A DNA stretch of 43,114 bases from assembly GCA_947426265.1 (NCBI GenBank), contig CANEDJ010000009.1:1-43114 (forward strand). The letters are read 5' to 3'. The stretch comes from MGBC102946 sp022793145. GTDB taxonomy: Bacteria > Bacillota_I > Bacilli_A > RF39 > UBA660. The position numbers and the translations under genes are program-made. The notes under the pieces were generated by a model. It saw nothing but the letters and a program-made list of their open reading frames with translations. It did no database searches and was not told where the DNA came from. Below, piece after piece: positions 16,645-25,052 of the stretch. Position 1 is the stretch's first letter, and each line of letters opens with the position of its first letter.

Positions 16645-16676
16645 TCAAAAAAACTTATATTTTTTTATAAGTTTTT
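16645..16676 (-). terminator. Terminator of the 16675 gene
   Basis: AAAACTTATA (16650-16659) pairs perfectly with TATAAGTTTT (16666-16675). On the minus strand it follows the stop codon and is trailed by T-run sequence. Confidence 0.7.
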
Positions 16677-17076
16677 ATTTTTTTGTTTGATTACTAATAT
16701 AGTTTTTGAGTTGGTATCCACTAAGACTACCTTTTCCCGTAATTGAAATTGAAACAATTTGTTTTTTGTCATCACACTTTAATGTGTAAACTACTTTTTT
16801 ATAAAGTTTTTTATCAAATCCATATGTTTCCATTTCTTTATTTGTTAAAGTAATAGCTCCACTTTCTTTACAAATGTCATCTGATGAACTAATTTCAATT
16901 AATCTGGTAAGTTGGTCTGCCTTTAACTTCATAATTCCAATTGCTTCTTCTTTGGTATAACGATTTTTCTTTTTTGCTTCTGTTCCTAAATAAATAAAAA
17001 TAGTAGATAAAATAAGACAAAAGATACTAAATATAATGAGATAAGCAATTTCATGTTTTTTGAAGTGTTCTTTCAT
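16675..17076 (-). CDS. Small membrane-anchored extracytoplasmic protein, unknown
   Basis: 133 residues. A basic N-terminus is followed by one membrane helix (about 11-31) and an extracytoplasmic domain of about 100 residues with two cysteines (in DICKESG and TLKCDDKK) that could form a disulfide. The 'TKEEAIGIMKLKAD' helix after the anchor recalls small adaptor or pilin-like proteins, but I recognise no family. Ribosome binding site AAGGAGGTC. Single-gene unit with its own terminator. Confidence 0.65.
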   Translation of the reverse strand: MKEHFKKHEIAYLIIFSIFCLILSTIFIYLGTEAKKKNRYTKEEAIGIMKLKADQLTRLIEISSSDDICKESGAITLTNKEMETYGFDKKLYKKVVYTLKCDDKKQIVSISITGKGSLSGYQLKNYISNQTKK

Positions 17077-17394
17077 ATTGTGACCTCCTTATATAATTTT
17101 ATTATAACTGATTTTATTGGAAAATGCTAGTGTGATATCATATGTTTGAGAATAATATGTGCTTGTTGATTGTAAAAGAATCATTAGAATAACATTAGGT
17201 ATTTTTTATCTTTTTGTACTTACAATTAATAAGTTTTCAAAAGAACAAGAAAAGATTGTCTGTATTATTCTGATGTTGTTTTCTTTTATTCATACGTATA
17301 TTCTTAGACTTTGATAGTTTCTAAATTCTTACAAAACAGTAATAAATCTTTGCTTTATTCTATGTTATAATAAATATAACAAAGGAGGTATAAA
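17077..17394. other. Intergenic region (318 bp) with possible coding relic
   Basis: Divergent spacer. It holds a minus-strand -10 box (TATAAT at 17106-17101) for the 16675 gene and a plus-strand TATAAT (17366-17371) plus AAAGGAGGT for the VanZ-RDD gene. A 51-codon frame at 17159-17314 (GTG to TGA) encodes a hydrophobic segment (TLGIFYLFVLTINKF and IVCIILMLFSFIHTYILRL) but has no ribosome binding site. It looks like the tail of a lost membrane-protein gene. No RNA gene is seen. Confidence 0.4.
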
Positions 17395-18522
17395 ATGTCA
17401 GCATATATAGAACCAATACGATTTGCATTTCTTACATTTCCATTCATAGCCTTTCTTTTTACACTTCCTTATATCTTTCATCAATATCATAAATATGGTT
17501 CTATTTTATTTTTCAGAGTAACCATTATATATTCCTTTATTTTATATCTTACTTGTATTTATTTCTTAGTCATTTTGCCACTTCCTTCTATAGAAAGTGT
17601 TCGAAATATGACTACAGAATGGGTTCAATTAGTACCATTCGCATTTATTAGAGATTTTGTTTTAAAAAGCAGTTTTATATGGGATGACCCTAGTACATAT
17701 TTGGAAGTTTTAAAAGAACCTTATTTTTATCAAGTTTTTTATAATATTTTATTGACACTTCCATTTGGAATCTATTTAAGATATTATTTCAATTGTTCTT
17801 TTAAGAAAACTTTTTTCTGTACCTTTTTATTAACACTCTTTTTTGAACTTACGCAACTTTCAGGATTATATGGTATTTATCCAAGACCTTATAGATTATT
17901 TGACGTTGATGACTTATTTTTAAATACTTTAGGTGGGATTATAGGATATGCCATTACTCCAATCTTTAGTCATTTTTTGCCAAACAGAGAAAAACTTGAT
18001 ACGCTTTCTTATATCAAGGGAAAAAGAATTTCAGTTTTAAGGCGTGGTATGGCAGTTTGGATAGACCTATTTTTAGTGAGTTTATTGACGACTTTATTTG
18101 TTATGTTAGGTGTGGAAAATATCTTTTTACAATATGTATTTTCAGTTATTGTGATTTTTATGATTGTTCCTACTATTAGAAAAGGTTATACTTGTGGAAA
18201 AAAATGGATGAATATTAAAATAGTAACCATAAATGATGAAGTTCCATGTTGGTATCAGTATTTTATTCGATATGGAATTTTGTATTTGTTTTTATTACCA
18301 GCTCCTTATTATTTTATTTTCTTTGTTTCTTTATTGAATCATTTATCAAGGCATTTAAAACTTGTATTTTGGATAGTTGTATTAGGATTTATTATTTTTG
18401 CCTTTGTCATGTTTGTTCACTTTCTAATTACGCTATTTACAAAAAAATTATTTTGGTATGAAAAATTGAGTGCTACTAAAAATAGTAGTACAATTGAGGT
18501 GGAAGAATGCGAAGAATTGTAG
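17395..18522 (+). CDS. VanZ-like / RDD fusion membrane protein
   Basis: 375 residues, polytopic. The first about 200 residues fit VanZ: membrane helices with FNILLTLPFGIYLR-type and FFELTQLSGLYGIYPRPYRLFDVDDLFLNTLGGIIGY-type segments, including the characteristic 'D.DDl.lN..G..iGy' motif. The second part starts with SVLRRGMAVWIDLFLVSLL, the R..A..iD signature of RDD domains, and contains KGYTCGKKWMNIKIV. VanZ-RDD fusions occur in Firmicutes; VanZ confers low-level teicoplanin resistance in some hosts, but the function of this fusion is not known. The 3' end overlaps the mutY start by 16 bp. Confidence 0.82.
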   Translation: MSAYIEPIRFAFLTFPFIAFLFTLPYIFHQYHKYGSILFFRVTIIYSFILYLTCIYFLVILPLPSIESVRNMTTEWVQLVPFAFIRDFVLKSSFIWDDPSTYLEVLKEPYFYQVFYNILLTLPFGIYLRYYFNCSFKKTFFCTFLLTLFFELTQLSGLYGIYPRPYRLFDVDDLFLNTLGGIIGYAITPIFSHFLPNREKLDTLSYIKGKRISVLRRGMAVWIDLFLVSLLTTLFVMLGVENIFLQYVFSVIVIFMIVPTIRKGYTCGKKWMNIKIVTINDEVPCWYQYFIRYGILYLFLLPAPYYFIFFVSLLNHLSRHLKLVFWIVVLGFIIFAFVMFVHFLITLFTKKLFWYEKLSATKNSSTIEVEECEEL

Positions 18523-19550
18523 AACCATTATGTGATTGGTATGAGAGCAATAAAAGAGATTTGCCATGGAGAAAGGATACCATCCCTTATCATATTTGGA
18601 TATCTGAAATTATGCTTCAACAAACTAGAGTAGAAGCTGTAAAAGTCTATTATGAACGATTTATGAAAGAACTTCCAAATGTGGAAGCACTTGCGAATGT
18701 GGAAGAGGAAAAGTTATTAAAATTGTGGGAGGGGTTAGGATATTATTCGAGAGCCAAAAATTTAAAAAAGGCAGCGATTAAAATTATGGAAGAGCATTAT
18801 GGAAATATGCCAAGTACTTATGCAGAAATGATTCAATTACCTGGAATAGGAGATTATACAGCTGGAGCGATTGCTTCTATTGCTTTTCATGAAAAGACTC
18901 CAGCAATAGATGGAAATGTTTTTCGGGTAATGATGCGAGTTCAAAATTCTTATAGAAATATTAGTAAACTGTCTACGAAAAAAGAGTTGTTTCAAGAATT
19001 AACAGAGATGATGCCAGAAAATCCAGGTATCTTTAATCAAGCATTGATGGAATTAGGGGCAACCGTCTGTATTCCAAATGGAGAACCACATTGTGAAATT
19101 TGTCCTTTAAAAGAATTATGTGAATCTTTTAAAAAAGGGACTATGTTAGAACTTCCTGTAAAGGAACTGAAAAAAGAAAAAGAGATAGAAGAATATACCG
19201 TTTTTATTTTGCTAAACTATAACAAAGTGGCTATTCATAAAAGACCAAGCAAAGGATTACTTGCTTCTTTATATGAATTTCCAAATGTCAATCAAAAATT
19301 AAATGTGGAAGAAGCTTTAAAATATTTAAAAGAAAAAGGATATACCGTTTTAAGAATTTTAGAGATGGAATCATCAAAACATATTTTTACTCATAAAATA
19401 TGGCAAATGACGAATTACATTGTATATATTGAAGAAATAGAAGATAAAAATGATTGGATTTCAGTAACTACTTTGTTAAAAGATTATGCTTTGCCATCTG
19501 CATTTAAAAAGCAATTAGAACTTTTAAAAGAAGAAGTAAGGAATCGATAA
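18507..19550 (+). CDS. mutY: A/G-specific adenine glycosylase MutY
   Basis: 347 residues. MutY removes adenine mispaired with 8-oxoguanine. Catalytic Glu34 is in WISEIMLQQTRV, the helix-hairpin-helix is LPGIGDYTAGAIA (111-123), and the catalytic aspartate is D135 in PAIDGNVFR. The iron-sulfur cluster ligands are C188, C196, C199 and C205 in CIPNGEPHCEICPLKELC. The first cysteine gap is seven residues rather than the six of E. coli; such spacing is seen in clostridial-type sequences. A C-terminal NUDIX-like 8-oxoG recognition domain begins about residue 225. The start overlaps the VanZ-RDD gene, with GGTGGAAG as ribosome binding site. Confidence 0.95.
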   Translation: MRRIVEPLCDWYESNKRDLPWRKDTIPYHIWISEIMLQQTRVEAVKVYYERFMKELPNVEALANVEEEKLLKLWEGLGYYSRAKNLKKAAIKIMEEHYGNMPSTYAEMIQLPGIGDYTAGAIASIAFHEKTPAIDGNVFRVMMRVQNSYRNISKLSTKKELFQELTEMMPENPGIFNQALMELGATVCIPNGEPHCEICPLKELCESFKKGTMLELPVKELKKEKEIEEYTVFILLNYNKVAIHKRPSKGLLASLYEFPNVNQKLNVEEALKYLKEKGYTVLRILEMESSKHIFTHKIWQMTNYIVYIEEIEDKNDWISVTTLLKDYALPSAFKKQLELLKEEVRNR

Positions 19551-19562
19551 GTTCCTTGCAAC

Positions 19563-19582
19563 GATAACAAGTTTGTGTTATC
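19563..19582. promoter_or_regulatory. Inverted repeat, possible operator before the glycosyltransferase gene
   Basis: GATAACA (19563-19569) and TGTTATC (19576-19582) are perfect inverted arms separated by six bases. They lie between a TTGCAA (19556-19561) and a possible -10 element, which suits a repressor site. No T-run follows, so it is not an obvious terminator. Confidence 0.35.
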
Positions 19583-19609
19583 CTTATATTAGATAAAAGG
19601 GAGGTCTCT

Positions 19610-20623
19610 ATGAAAGTATTACTTTATACAGAGGGATTAAAACAAATAGAAAAATCTGGATTAGGAAAGGCGATTAAACATCAATTAAAAGCTTTAGAAG
19701 AAAACCATATTGACCATACAACAGACCCAAATGATACTTATGATATTGTACATATTAATTTCTATGGTCCAAACTCTTTTGCACTTGCCAAAAAAGCAAA
19801 AGACGCAGGAAAAAAAGTGGTTTATCATGCCCATTCAACAGAAGAAGATTTTAAAAATTCGTTTCTTTTTTCAAATCAAATGGCACCTATTTTTAAATGG
19901 TGGATTACCAAATGTTATAATTTAGGAGATAAAATTGTTACACCAACTCCTTATTCTAAACGCTTGCTAGAAAGTTATGGAACTATAGATGCGCCAATTG
20001 TTGCGTTATCAAATGGAATTGATGTAAGTTTTTTTGAACATGATAATAAAAAAGGACAAGCTTTTAGAGAATTCTATGGATACCAAGAACATGAAAAGGT
20101 GATTGTAGGTATTGGTCTTTACATAGAACGAAAAGGAATCTTGGATTTTGTAGAATTGGCAAAACGACTTCCTGAATATAAATTTATTTGGTTTGGATAT
20201 AGTCCCTTATCCGCAAGTCCTTTAAAAATTAGAGAGGCAGTCAATACAGAATTACCAAATTTACACTTTGCAGGATATGTAGAGTCTACAATGATAAGAG
20301 ATGCGTTATCTGGTGCTGATTTGTATCTATTTCCAACTTTAGAAGAAACAGAAGGTATTCCTATCATTGAAGCTTGTGCAGCTAAGATTCCATCTTTAAT
20401 CAGGGATATTCCTGTATTTTCTGAATGGTTAGAAGATGGAAAAAATGTTTATAAAGCGAAAGATATTGATGAATTTGAAGAAAAAATACGAGGAATATTA
20501 GAAGGAAAACTGCCATCTTTGGTAGAAGCAGGATACGAAGTAGCAAAAGAAAGAGATTTAAAATTAATAGGAAAAAAACTAATTGAAATTTATGAAAGTG
20601 TATTAGATGAAAAAAATGAATAA
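19610..20623 (+). CDS. GT4 glycolipid glycosyltransferase, LafB/CpoA-like
   Basis: 337 residues with the GT-B fold of family GT4. The N-terminus MKVLLYTEGLKQIEKSGLGK, the block KKVVYHAHSTEEDFKNSF and TPTPYSKRLLESYG closely recall LafB (Listeria) and CpoA (Streptococcus). Those proteins add galactose to glucosyl-diacylglycerol to make the glycolipid anchor of lipoteichoic acid. The sugar-nucleotide EX7E motif is EETEGIPIIE (245-254). LafB/CpoA genes are often next to lafA, which adds the first glucose; lafA is not adjacent here. Role in membrane glycolipid synthesis is inferred from this likeness; the exact sugar is uncertain. Confidence 0.8.
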   Translation: MKVLLYTEGLKQIEKSGLGKAIKHQLKALEENHIDHTTDPNDTYDIVHINFYGPNSFALAKKAKDAGKKVVYHAHSTEEDFKNSFLFSNQMAPIFKWWITKCYNLGDKIVTPTPYSKRLLESYGTIDAPIVALSNGIDVSFFEHDNKKGQAFREFYGYQEHEKVIVGIGLYIERKGILDFVELAKRLPEYKFIWFGYSPLSASPLKIREAVNTELPNLHFAGYVESTMIRDALSGADLYLFPTLEETEGIPIIEACAAKIPSLIRDIPVFSEWLEDGKNVYKAKDIDEFEEKIRGILEGKLPSLVEAGYEVAKERDLKLIGKKLIEIYESVLDEKNE

Positions 20624-20688
20624 TTTTTTTCTTTTTCATGCAACATTTTTGAATATTCAATTGTTTTATATGTGAGAGGAGTGAATGT

Positions 20689-21177
20689 ATGCATGCCTCT
20701 TTGGTACAAAGAGAAGAAGAGTTTATTTTAGTTTACCAAAAATATGTAGATATGGTTTACCGAATTTGCTTTCTATATTTTAAAAATCATTCTGATACAG
20801 AAGATGTAGTCCAAAACGTTTTTCTAAAACTATTTACTACATGGCCTTTATTTAAAGATGAAAATCATAGAAAAGCATGGCTTATTGTAACTGCTAGTAA
20901 TATGTGCAAAAACAATGTCAAACAGTGGTGGAAACAAAAAGTCACAGTAGGTGAATTTGATATTGCTACTCATGAAAAGAAAGATGAAACCTTAGAAACC
21001 TTACTAAGCCTTCCTAAAAAATATAAAACTGTTTTGTATTGTTATTATTATGAGGGATATCATACTAGTGAGATAGCAAATATTCTACATATGAAAGAAG
21101 CAACTGTAAGGTCTTATCTGCATAGGGGGAGAAGTTACTTGCGTGAACTCTTAGAGGGGGAAAAATATGAAGAATAA
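20689..21177 (+). CDS. ECF-type RNA polymerase sigma factor
   Basis: 162 residues. Region 2 contains YVDMVYRICFLYFKNHSDTEDV and VQNVFLKLF (about 19-50), and region 4 has LPKKYKTVLYCYYYEGYHTSEIA and MKEATVRSYLHRGRSYLRELL (about 107-155), the helix-turn-helix that reads -35 elements. No region 3 and no extra C-terminal domain, as usual for ECF sigma factors. The stop overlaps the start of the next gene by 11 bp. It probably controls an envelope-related regulon, plausibly including the O-acetylation genes just downstream; that link is by position only. Confidence 0.9.
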   Translation: MHASLVQREEEFILVYQKYVDMVYRICFLYFKNHSDTEDVVQNVFLKLFTTWPLFKDENHRKAWLIVTASNMCKNNVKQWWKQKVTVGEFDIATHEKKDETLETLLSLPKKYKTVLYCYYYEGYHTSEIANILHMKEATVRSYLHRGRSYLRELLEGEKYEE

Positions 21178-21592
21178 AATGTTTATTCAAACTTTAAATA
21201 AGGTAGAGCCTGGTAAGAATAAAAAAGATAAGATGTTAGAAAATATTCTTTCTAAAAAAACAAAAACAAAATATTCTATCAATTATGTTTGGAAGTTAGG
21301 AATGGTATCGCTTTGTTTTGTTTTCTGTTTCTTAATTGTAAATGGCTTTGAAAAAAAAGAAGTGGGAATTAATCCGACTTCTATAGGTCCAAGAACAGCA
21401 ATGGAAGAATCAAATGAGTTTTGTTATCAAAATATCTGTTATAAAGAAATAGGGGTTTTGAAGAATAAAGCAGGGGGAAAATATTTAGATACAGTATATG
21501 ATAACAATAAAAAAGTAATCATTTATCAGGGGGAAGAAAAAGATACGATTATTGTAAAAAAAGAAAACTCTTACTTCTTGTATCAAAAATAG
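21167..21592 (+). CDS. Probable membrane anti-sigma factor
   Basis: 141 residues: about 45 cytoplasmic residues rich in Lys, one membrane helix (about 42-60), then about 80 extracytoplasmic residues with two cysteines in EFCYQNICYKEIG. Overlap with the ECF sigma gene, the topology and the size fit a cognate anti-sigma factor. No zinc-binding HxxxCxxC motif is seen in the cytoplasmic part, so it is not a ZAS-type protein. The C-terminal domain could be the signal sensor. Assignment rests on context. Confidence 0.6.
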   Translation: MKNKMFIQTLNKVEPGKNKKDKMLENILSKKTKTKYSINYVWKLGMVSLCFVFCFLIVNGFEKKEVGINPTSIGPRTAMEESNEFCYQNICYKEIGVLKNKAGGKYLDTVYDNNKKVIIYQGEEKDTIIVKKENSYFLYQK

Positions 21593-21617
21593 AAAGATAA
21601 AATATTGGGAGGAAAAT

Positions 21618-22106
21618 ATGAAAAAATTATCTAAAATTGTAGTAGTAATGATGGCATTTGTTATGATGTTATCTATTACTGGATGTGGAGAGAAAAAAGA
21701 AAAGAATTTAGAAGGAACTTTATCAGAATTAATGAGAGAACTATATAAAGGTGCTGGTATTAACGAAGAAGAAGACTTTATGTTTTTAGAAGATAAAGAA
21801 GTTACTGAAGAAAATTTATCTTACTATTTAGGAGTAAAAGAATTAGATTATAAAGAAGCTTTGGCATCTGAATCTATGGTTGGTTCAACAGCACATTCAA
21901 TTGTATTAGTTCGTATGAATAAAGGTGCTGATATAGAACAAGCAAAAAAAGATATTAAAGAAAAAGTAGACCCAAGAAAATGGATTTGTGTTGGGGTAGA
22001 AGATGAAAATGTTATTGTAGATAACATTGGCGATGTCATTGTGTTAATTATGAATAATGATTATGCAAAAAAATTAAGTGAAAGTTTTAAAGAACTAGGA
22101 AAATAA
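21618..22106 (+). CDS. Lipoprotein, DUF4358-like
   Basis: 162 residues with a lipoprotein signal peptide: basic MKKLSK, hydrophobic stretch, then lipobox ITGC with Cys23 as the lipidated residue. The mature part is acidic and has a DUF4358-like pattern with STAHSIVLVRMNKGADIEQA and DENVIVDNIGDVIVLIM. DUF4358 proteins are often next to MBOAT/DHHW O-acetylation genes, as here (MBOAT gene 39 bp downstream). Separated from the next gene by a terminator, so expression may be uncoupled or attenuated. Molecular role unknown. Confidence 0.75.
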   Translation: MKKLSKIVVVMMAFVMMLSITGCGEKKEKNLEGTLSELMRELYKGAGINEEEDFMFLEDKEVTEENLSYYLGVKELDYKEALASESMVGSTAHSIVLVRMNKGADIEQAKKDIKEKVDPRKWICVGVEDENVIVDNIGDVIVLIMNNDYAKKLSESFKELGK

Positions 22107-22130
22107 GCCTTCTAAAAAGAAGGCTTTTCT
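22107..22130 (+). terminator. Terminator or attenuator between lipoprotein and MBOAT genes
   Basis: GCCTTCT (22107-22113) pairs with AGAAGGC (22118-22124), followed by TTTTCTT. Only 16 bases separate its end from the MBOAT start codon, so read-through is probably needed to express the downstream genes. Confidence 0.85.
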
Positions 22131-22145
22131 TGAAAGGGGTATCTT

Positions 22146-23537
22146 ATGTTATTTTCAAGTATTTCATTTTTATATTACTTTTTACCACTTTTATTATTTT
22201 GTTATTTTATAGTTCCAAATAAGTGGAAAAATATAGTATTACTCATTTCTAGTTTATTCTTTTACTTTTATGGAGAACAGTTACATATATGGGTTTTATT
22301 ACTTTCTTGTTTTATGAATTATCTATTAGGAATTGTAGTAGAAAAAAGCAATCATAAGAAAGTTATTCTAGTGATAACTGTGGCTATGAACTTAGGATTA
22401 TTGGGGTATTTTAAATATGTAGATTTTTTTATTGATAATATGAATACAATATTTCAAACCGAATTTGGTTTATTAAAAGTAGTAATGCCAATAGGAATTA
22501 GCTTTTTTACATTTCAAACATTAAGCTATGTAGTTGATGTTTATAGAGGAACTGTGAAAGCAAATAAAAACTTTTTGGATTTTGCGACTTATGTATGCTT
22601 GTTTCCACAACTAGTAGCAGGTCCAATTGTTCGATATAAAGATGTAGCAGAAGAATTACAATCTAGAAAACATACCATGACTGATTTTGAAAGAGGTATT
22701 AGAAGATTTGTAATTGGTCTAGCAAAAAAAGTATTATTAGCCAATGTAATAGGAGAACTTAGCGTTATTTTACTAGAAGCAAATGAAGCTAGTATGGTTG
22801 GCTTTTGGGTCATTGCACTTTCTTATACTTTACAAATTTATTTTGATTTTTCTGGATATAGTGATATGGCAATTGGATTAGGAAATATGTTTGGATTTCA
22901 TTTCTTAGAAAATTTTAACTATCCTTTGATAGCAAAATCGGTAACCGATTTTTGGAGACGTTGGCATATTTCTTTATCTAGCTGGTTTCGTGATTATGTT
23001 TATATTCCATTAGGTGGAAACCGTGTTTCGAATGGAAAGTGGATTCGAAATATTCTTGTAGTGTGGTTTTTAACTGGGTTCTGGCATGGAGCAGCTTGGA
23101 ATTTTATCATATGGGGAATTTATTTTGCGATACTTTTGGTTTTAGAAAAGAAAATATATGGAAAGTTTTTAGAAAAACATAGGACATTTGGTCATTTCTA
23201 TACTGTGTTTTTAATACTCATTAGTTTTGTTATTTTTAATGTAAGTTCAGTGAATGATGGAATATTATTTTTTAAAAACATGTTTGGATTAGGAGGCTTG
23301 CCATTTGTAACAGTGGAAACTAGTTATTATATAAGAAGTTATATTGTAGTTTTGGTAATTGCACTCATTGCTTCTACTCCAATATTAACCAATATGCTTC
23401 ATAAATTAAAACAAAAGAAAGGATTGAATCTATTCTTAAATGGAATAGAACCATTTTATTATGTTGCACTTTTACTGATTGTAACTGCCTTTTTAATAGA
23501 TAGTTCTTTTAATCCATTTTTGTATTTTAGATTTTAG
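22146..23537 (+). CDS. MBOAT family O-acyltransferase (AlgI/DltB-like)
   Basis: 463 residues, about ten membrane helices. Family blocks include MPIGISFFTFQTLSYVVDVY, FPQLVAGPIVRY, YFDFSGYSDMAIGLGNMFG, TDFWRRWHISLSSWFRDYVY with PLGG, and FWHGAAWNFIIWG, whose histidine is the family's proposed catalytic residue. MBOAT proteins of this type move acetyl groups across the membrane for O-acetylation of surface polysaccharides (as AlgI) or D-alanine in teichoic acid (as DltB). The DHHW protein downstream argues for O-acetylation rather than D-alanylation. Ribosome binding site AAAGGGG. Confidence 0.93.
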   Translation: MLFSSISFLYYFLPLLLFCYFIVPNKWKNIVLLISSLFFYFYGEQLHIWVLLLSCFMNYLLGIVVEKSNHKKVILVITVAMNLGLLGYFKYVDFFIDNMNTIFQTEFGLLKVVMPIGISFFTFQTLSYVVDVYRGTVKANKNFLDFATYVCLFPQLVAGPIVRYKDVAEELQSRKHTMTDFERGIRRFVIGLAKKVLLANVIGELSVILLEANEASMVGFWVIALSYTLQIYFDFSGYSDMAIGLGNMFGFHFLENFNYPLIAKSVTDFWRRWHISLSSWFRDYVYIPLGGNRVSNGKWIRNILVVWFLTGFWHGAAWNFIIWGIYFAILLVLEKKIYGKFLEKHRTFGHFYTVFLILISFVIFNVSSVNDGILFFKNMFGLGGLPFVTVETSYYIRSYIVVLVIALIASTPILTNMLHKLKQKKGLNLFLNGIEPFYYVALLLIVTAFLIDSSFNPFLYFRF

Positions 23538-23545
23538 GTGAAAAT

Positions 23546-24625
23546 ATGAAAGAAAAAGTAACAATTGTTTTATTTTTAAGTATTATTTATGGATTCTTTC
23601 TTTTCAATTTTATCATGAAGGATGAAGAACTATCGTTTGAAGAACGCAGGCATCTAAAACAGTTTCCAGAGATAACGATTTCTACTGTATTAGATGGAAG
23701 TGCATTCAAAGAATTTGAAACATATACGTTAGACCAATTTCCATTTCGGAATACCTTCCGAAGTTTAAAAGCAAATGTAGAATATTCTATGTTTCAAAAG
23801 TTAGATAATAATGGAATTTATATAAAAGATAATAAAATATTTAAAATGGAATATCCATTAAAAGAGACAAATATAAAACTTTTTACAAAGAAAGTAAATC
23901 AGATTTATGATAAATATTTGCAAGGAATGAATGTTTATTATATGGTAATTCCAGATAAAAACTATTATGTAGAAGATGAGCATCTTAAAATGGATTATGA
24001 GAACTTATATAAACTTGTAAGAGAAAATATGAAAGAACTTTCTTATATAGAAGTACGCGACTTACTTTCTTTAGAACATTATTATGATACAGATACACAT
24101 TGGAAACAAGAGAAAATTATTCCAGTAGCACGTAGATTAGAAGAAACAATGATTGGGAATGTTTCTAATCATCAATATGAATTTCAAGAGTATAAACCTT
24201 TTTATGGGGTTTACTATGGACAAGCAGCAATTGGAGGAAAAGGAGAAACGTTAACATATTTGACAAATGAAGTAATTAGTCAAGCCTTTGTAGAAAATAA
24301 AACAGATTTATCTTTCCATGAAGTATATAATCTAAAAGAACTTGGGAAAATGGATTCTTATAATGTATTTTTGTCAGGTTCAACCCCTTTTATAACAATT
24401 CAAAATGAAAAAAATAAAAGTGGAAGAGAACTGGTGATATTTAGGGATTCCTTTGCTAGTAGTTTAACGCCATTATTAATAGAGAGTTATTCTAAAATTA
24501 CGCTCATTGATTTACGATATATGGGAGCTTCTAAATTAAATGAAGTCATTACATTTGAAGACCAAGATGTTTTATTTCTTTATAGTACCATGGTAATTAA
24601 TCAAAGCGTTATGTTAAAAGATTAA
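23546..24625 (+). CDS. DHHW / AlgJ-like SGNH-type O-acetyltransferase partner
   Basis: 359 residues with an N-terminal signal anchor (about 5-23) and an extracytoplasmic domain. It has DTDTHWK (about residues 182-188), the DHHW-type motif with catalytic Asp and His, and FRDSFASSLTPLL (about 306-318), the serine block of the AlgJ/AlgX-like SGNH fold. FEERRHLKQFP and LDQFPFRNTFRSLKA match the N-terminal conserved part. It starts nine bases after the MBOAT stop with AGGTGAAA as ribosome binding site. The two form a likely two-protein O-acetylation system for an extracellular polymer. Confidence 0.85.
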   Translation: MKEKVTIVLFLSIIYGFFLFNFIMKDEELSFEERRHLKQFPEITISTVLDGSAFKEFETYTLDQFPFRNTFRSLKANVEYSMFQKLDNNGIYIKDNKIFKMEYPLKETNIKLFTKKVNQIYDKYLQGMNVYYMVIPDKNYYVEDEHLKMDYENLYKLVRENMKELSYIEVRDLLSLEHYYDTDTHWKQEKIIPVARRLEETMIGNVSNHQYEFQEYKPFYGVYYGQAAIGGKGETLTYLTNEVISQAFVENKTDLSFHEVYNLKELGKMDSYNVFLSGSTPFITIQNEKNKSGRELVIFRDSFASSLTPLLIESYSKITLIDLRYMGASKLNEVITFEDQDVLFLYSTMVINQSVMLKD

Positions 24626-24650
24626 AGAAAATTATATTTATAAAAAAGAA

Positions 24651-24689
24651 AAAAGTGCTAATAAAAATGGATTATTAGCGCTTTTTTTG
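24651..24689 (+). terminator. Terminator of the O-acetylation operon
   Basis: AAAAGTGCTAATA and TATTAGCGCTTTT form a hairpin of about 12 pairs with one G-U pair, followed by a T-run. It ends just before the first toxin-antitoxin repeat. Confidence 0.85.
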
Positions 24690-24727
24690 TATCAAAAATA
24701 CAATGTTTGAAAGTTTATGAAAATATA

Positions 24728-24756
24728 TTTACATATTACATTCTAATAGTTATAAT
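24728..24756 (+). promoter_or_regulatory. Toxin promoter, copy 1
   Basis: TTTACA (24728-24733), 17-bp spacer, TATAAT (24751-24756). Transcript start expected near 24763, giving a leader of about 50 nt with the AGTACTTAATT element at its 5' end. Confidence 0.75.
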
Positions 24757-24812
24757 GATAAAGTGGAGTACTTAATTGCGTTGTGCTGTCCTTCTAGGAG
24801 GGACTTGATAAT

Positions 24813-24911
24813 ATGAGAAAAGATAATGTCATATCAACATTGATTGTAATCAATTTTATAGAAGTTGTCTTAGTATTTATTTTAGTATTATTTGTCTTAA
24901 AAAATAACTAA
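24813..24911 (+). CDS. Putative type I toxin, small membrane peptide (copy 1)
   Basis: 32 residues: MRKDNVIS, then a hydrophobic helix (about residues 9-29, one Glu17) and the tail KNN. Ribosome binding site AGGAGGGA lies nine bases before ATG. Short length, a single membrane span, charged ends, a consensus promoter and a convergent antisense gene match type I toxins such as the Fst/Ldr and TxpA groups. The sequence itself is not one I can place in a named family. Likely action, by analogy, is membrane insertion when the antisense RNA is lost. Duplicated at 25318. Confidence 0.65.
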   Translation: MRKDNVISTLIVINFIEVVLVFILVLFVLKNN

Positions 24912-24931
24912 AAATTATCAGGGGATTTTGG

Positions 24932-25046
24932 TCAAACAAAAACAAGCACCAAAAGATTGAAATAACGTGCTTGTTCTATCCAAAAAATAGGACAGTACTT
25001 AATTTCATAATTAAGTATCTCCATTTTTTTATGAGAGTTCTCTCAT
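24932..25046 (-). ncRNA. Putative antisense antitoxin RNA (copy 1)
   Basis: Transcribed leftward from near 25046. It begins with a hairpin ATGAGAG/CTCTCAT (25046-25031), then a second hairpin from TACTTAATT/AATTAAGTA (25017-24996), and ends at AACAAGCAC/GTGCTTGTT (24975-24941) followed on the minus strand by TTTGTTT. It covers the 3' part of the toxin transcript. Through the direct repeat, it also carries an 11-base complement to the toxin 5' leader. This echoes the layout of the pAD1 par locus. Existence of the RNA is inferred from promoter, hairpins and duplication. Confidence 0.6.
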
Positions 25047-25052
25047 AGTTAC

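Noticed and set aside
17159..17314. 51-codon hydrophobic frame as a real gene
   Set aside because: GTG start without ribosome binding site and no upstream promoter in phase; more likely a relic, so it is only noted within the intergenic entry.
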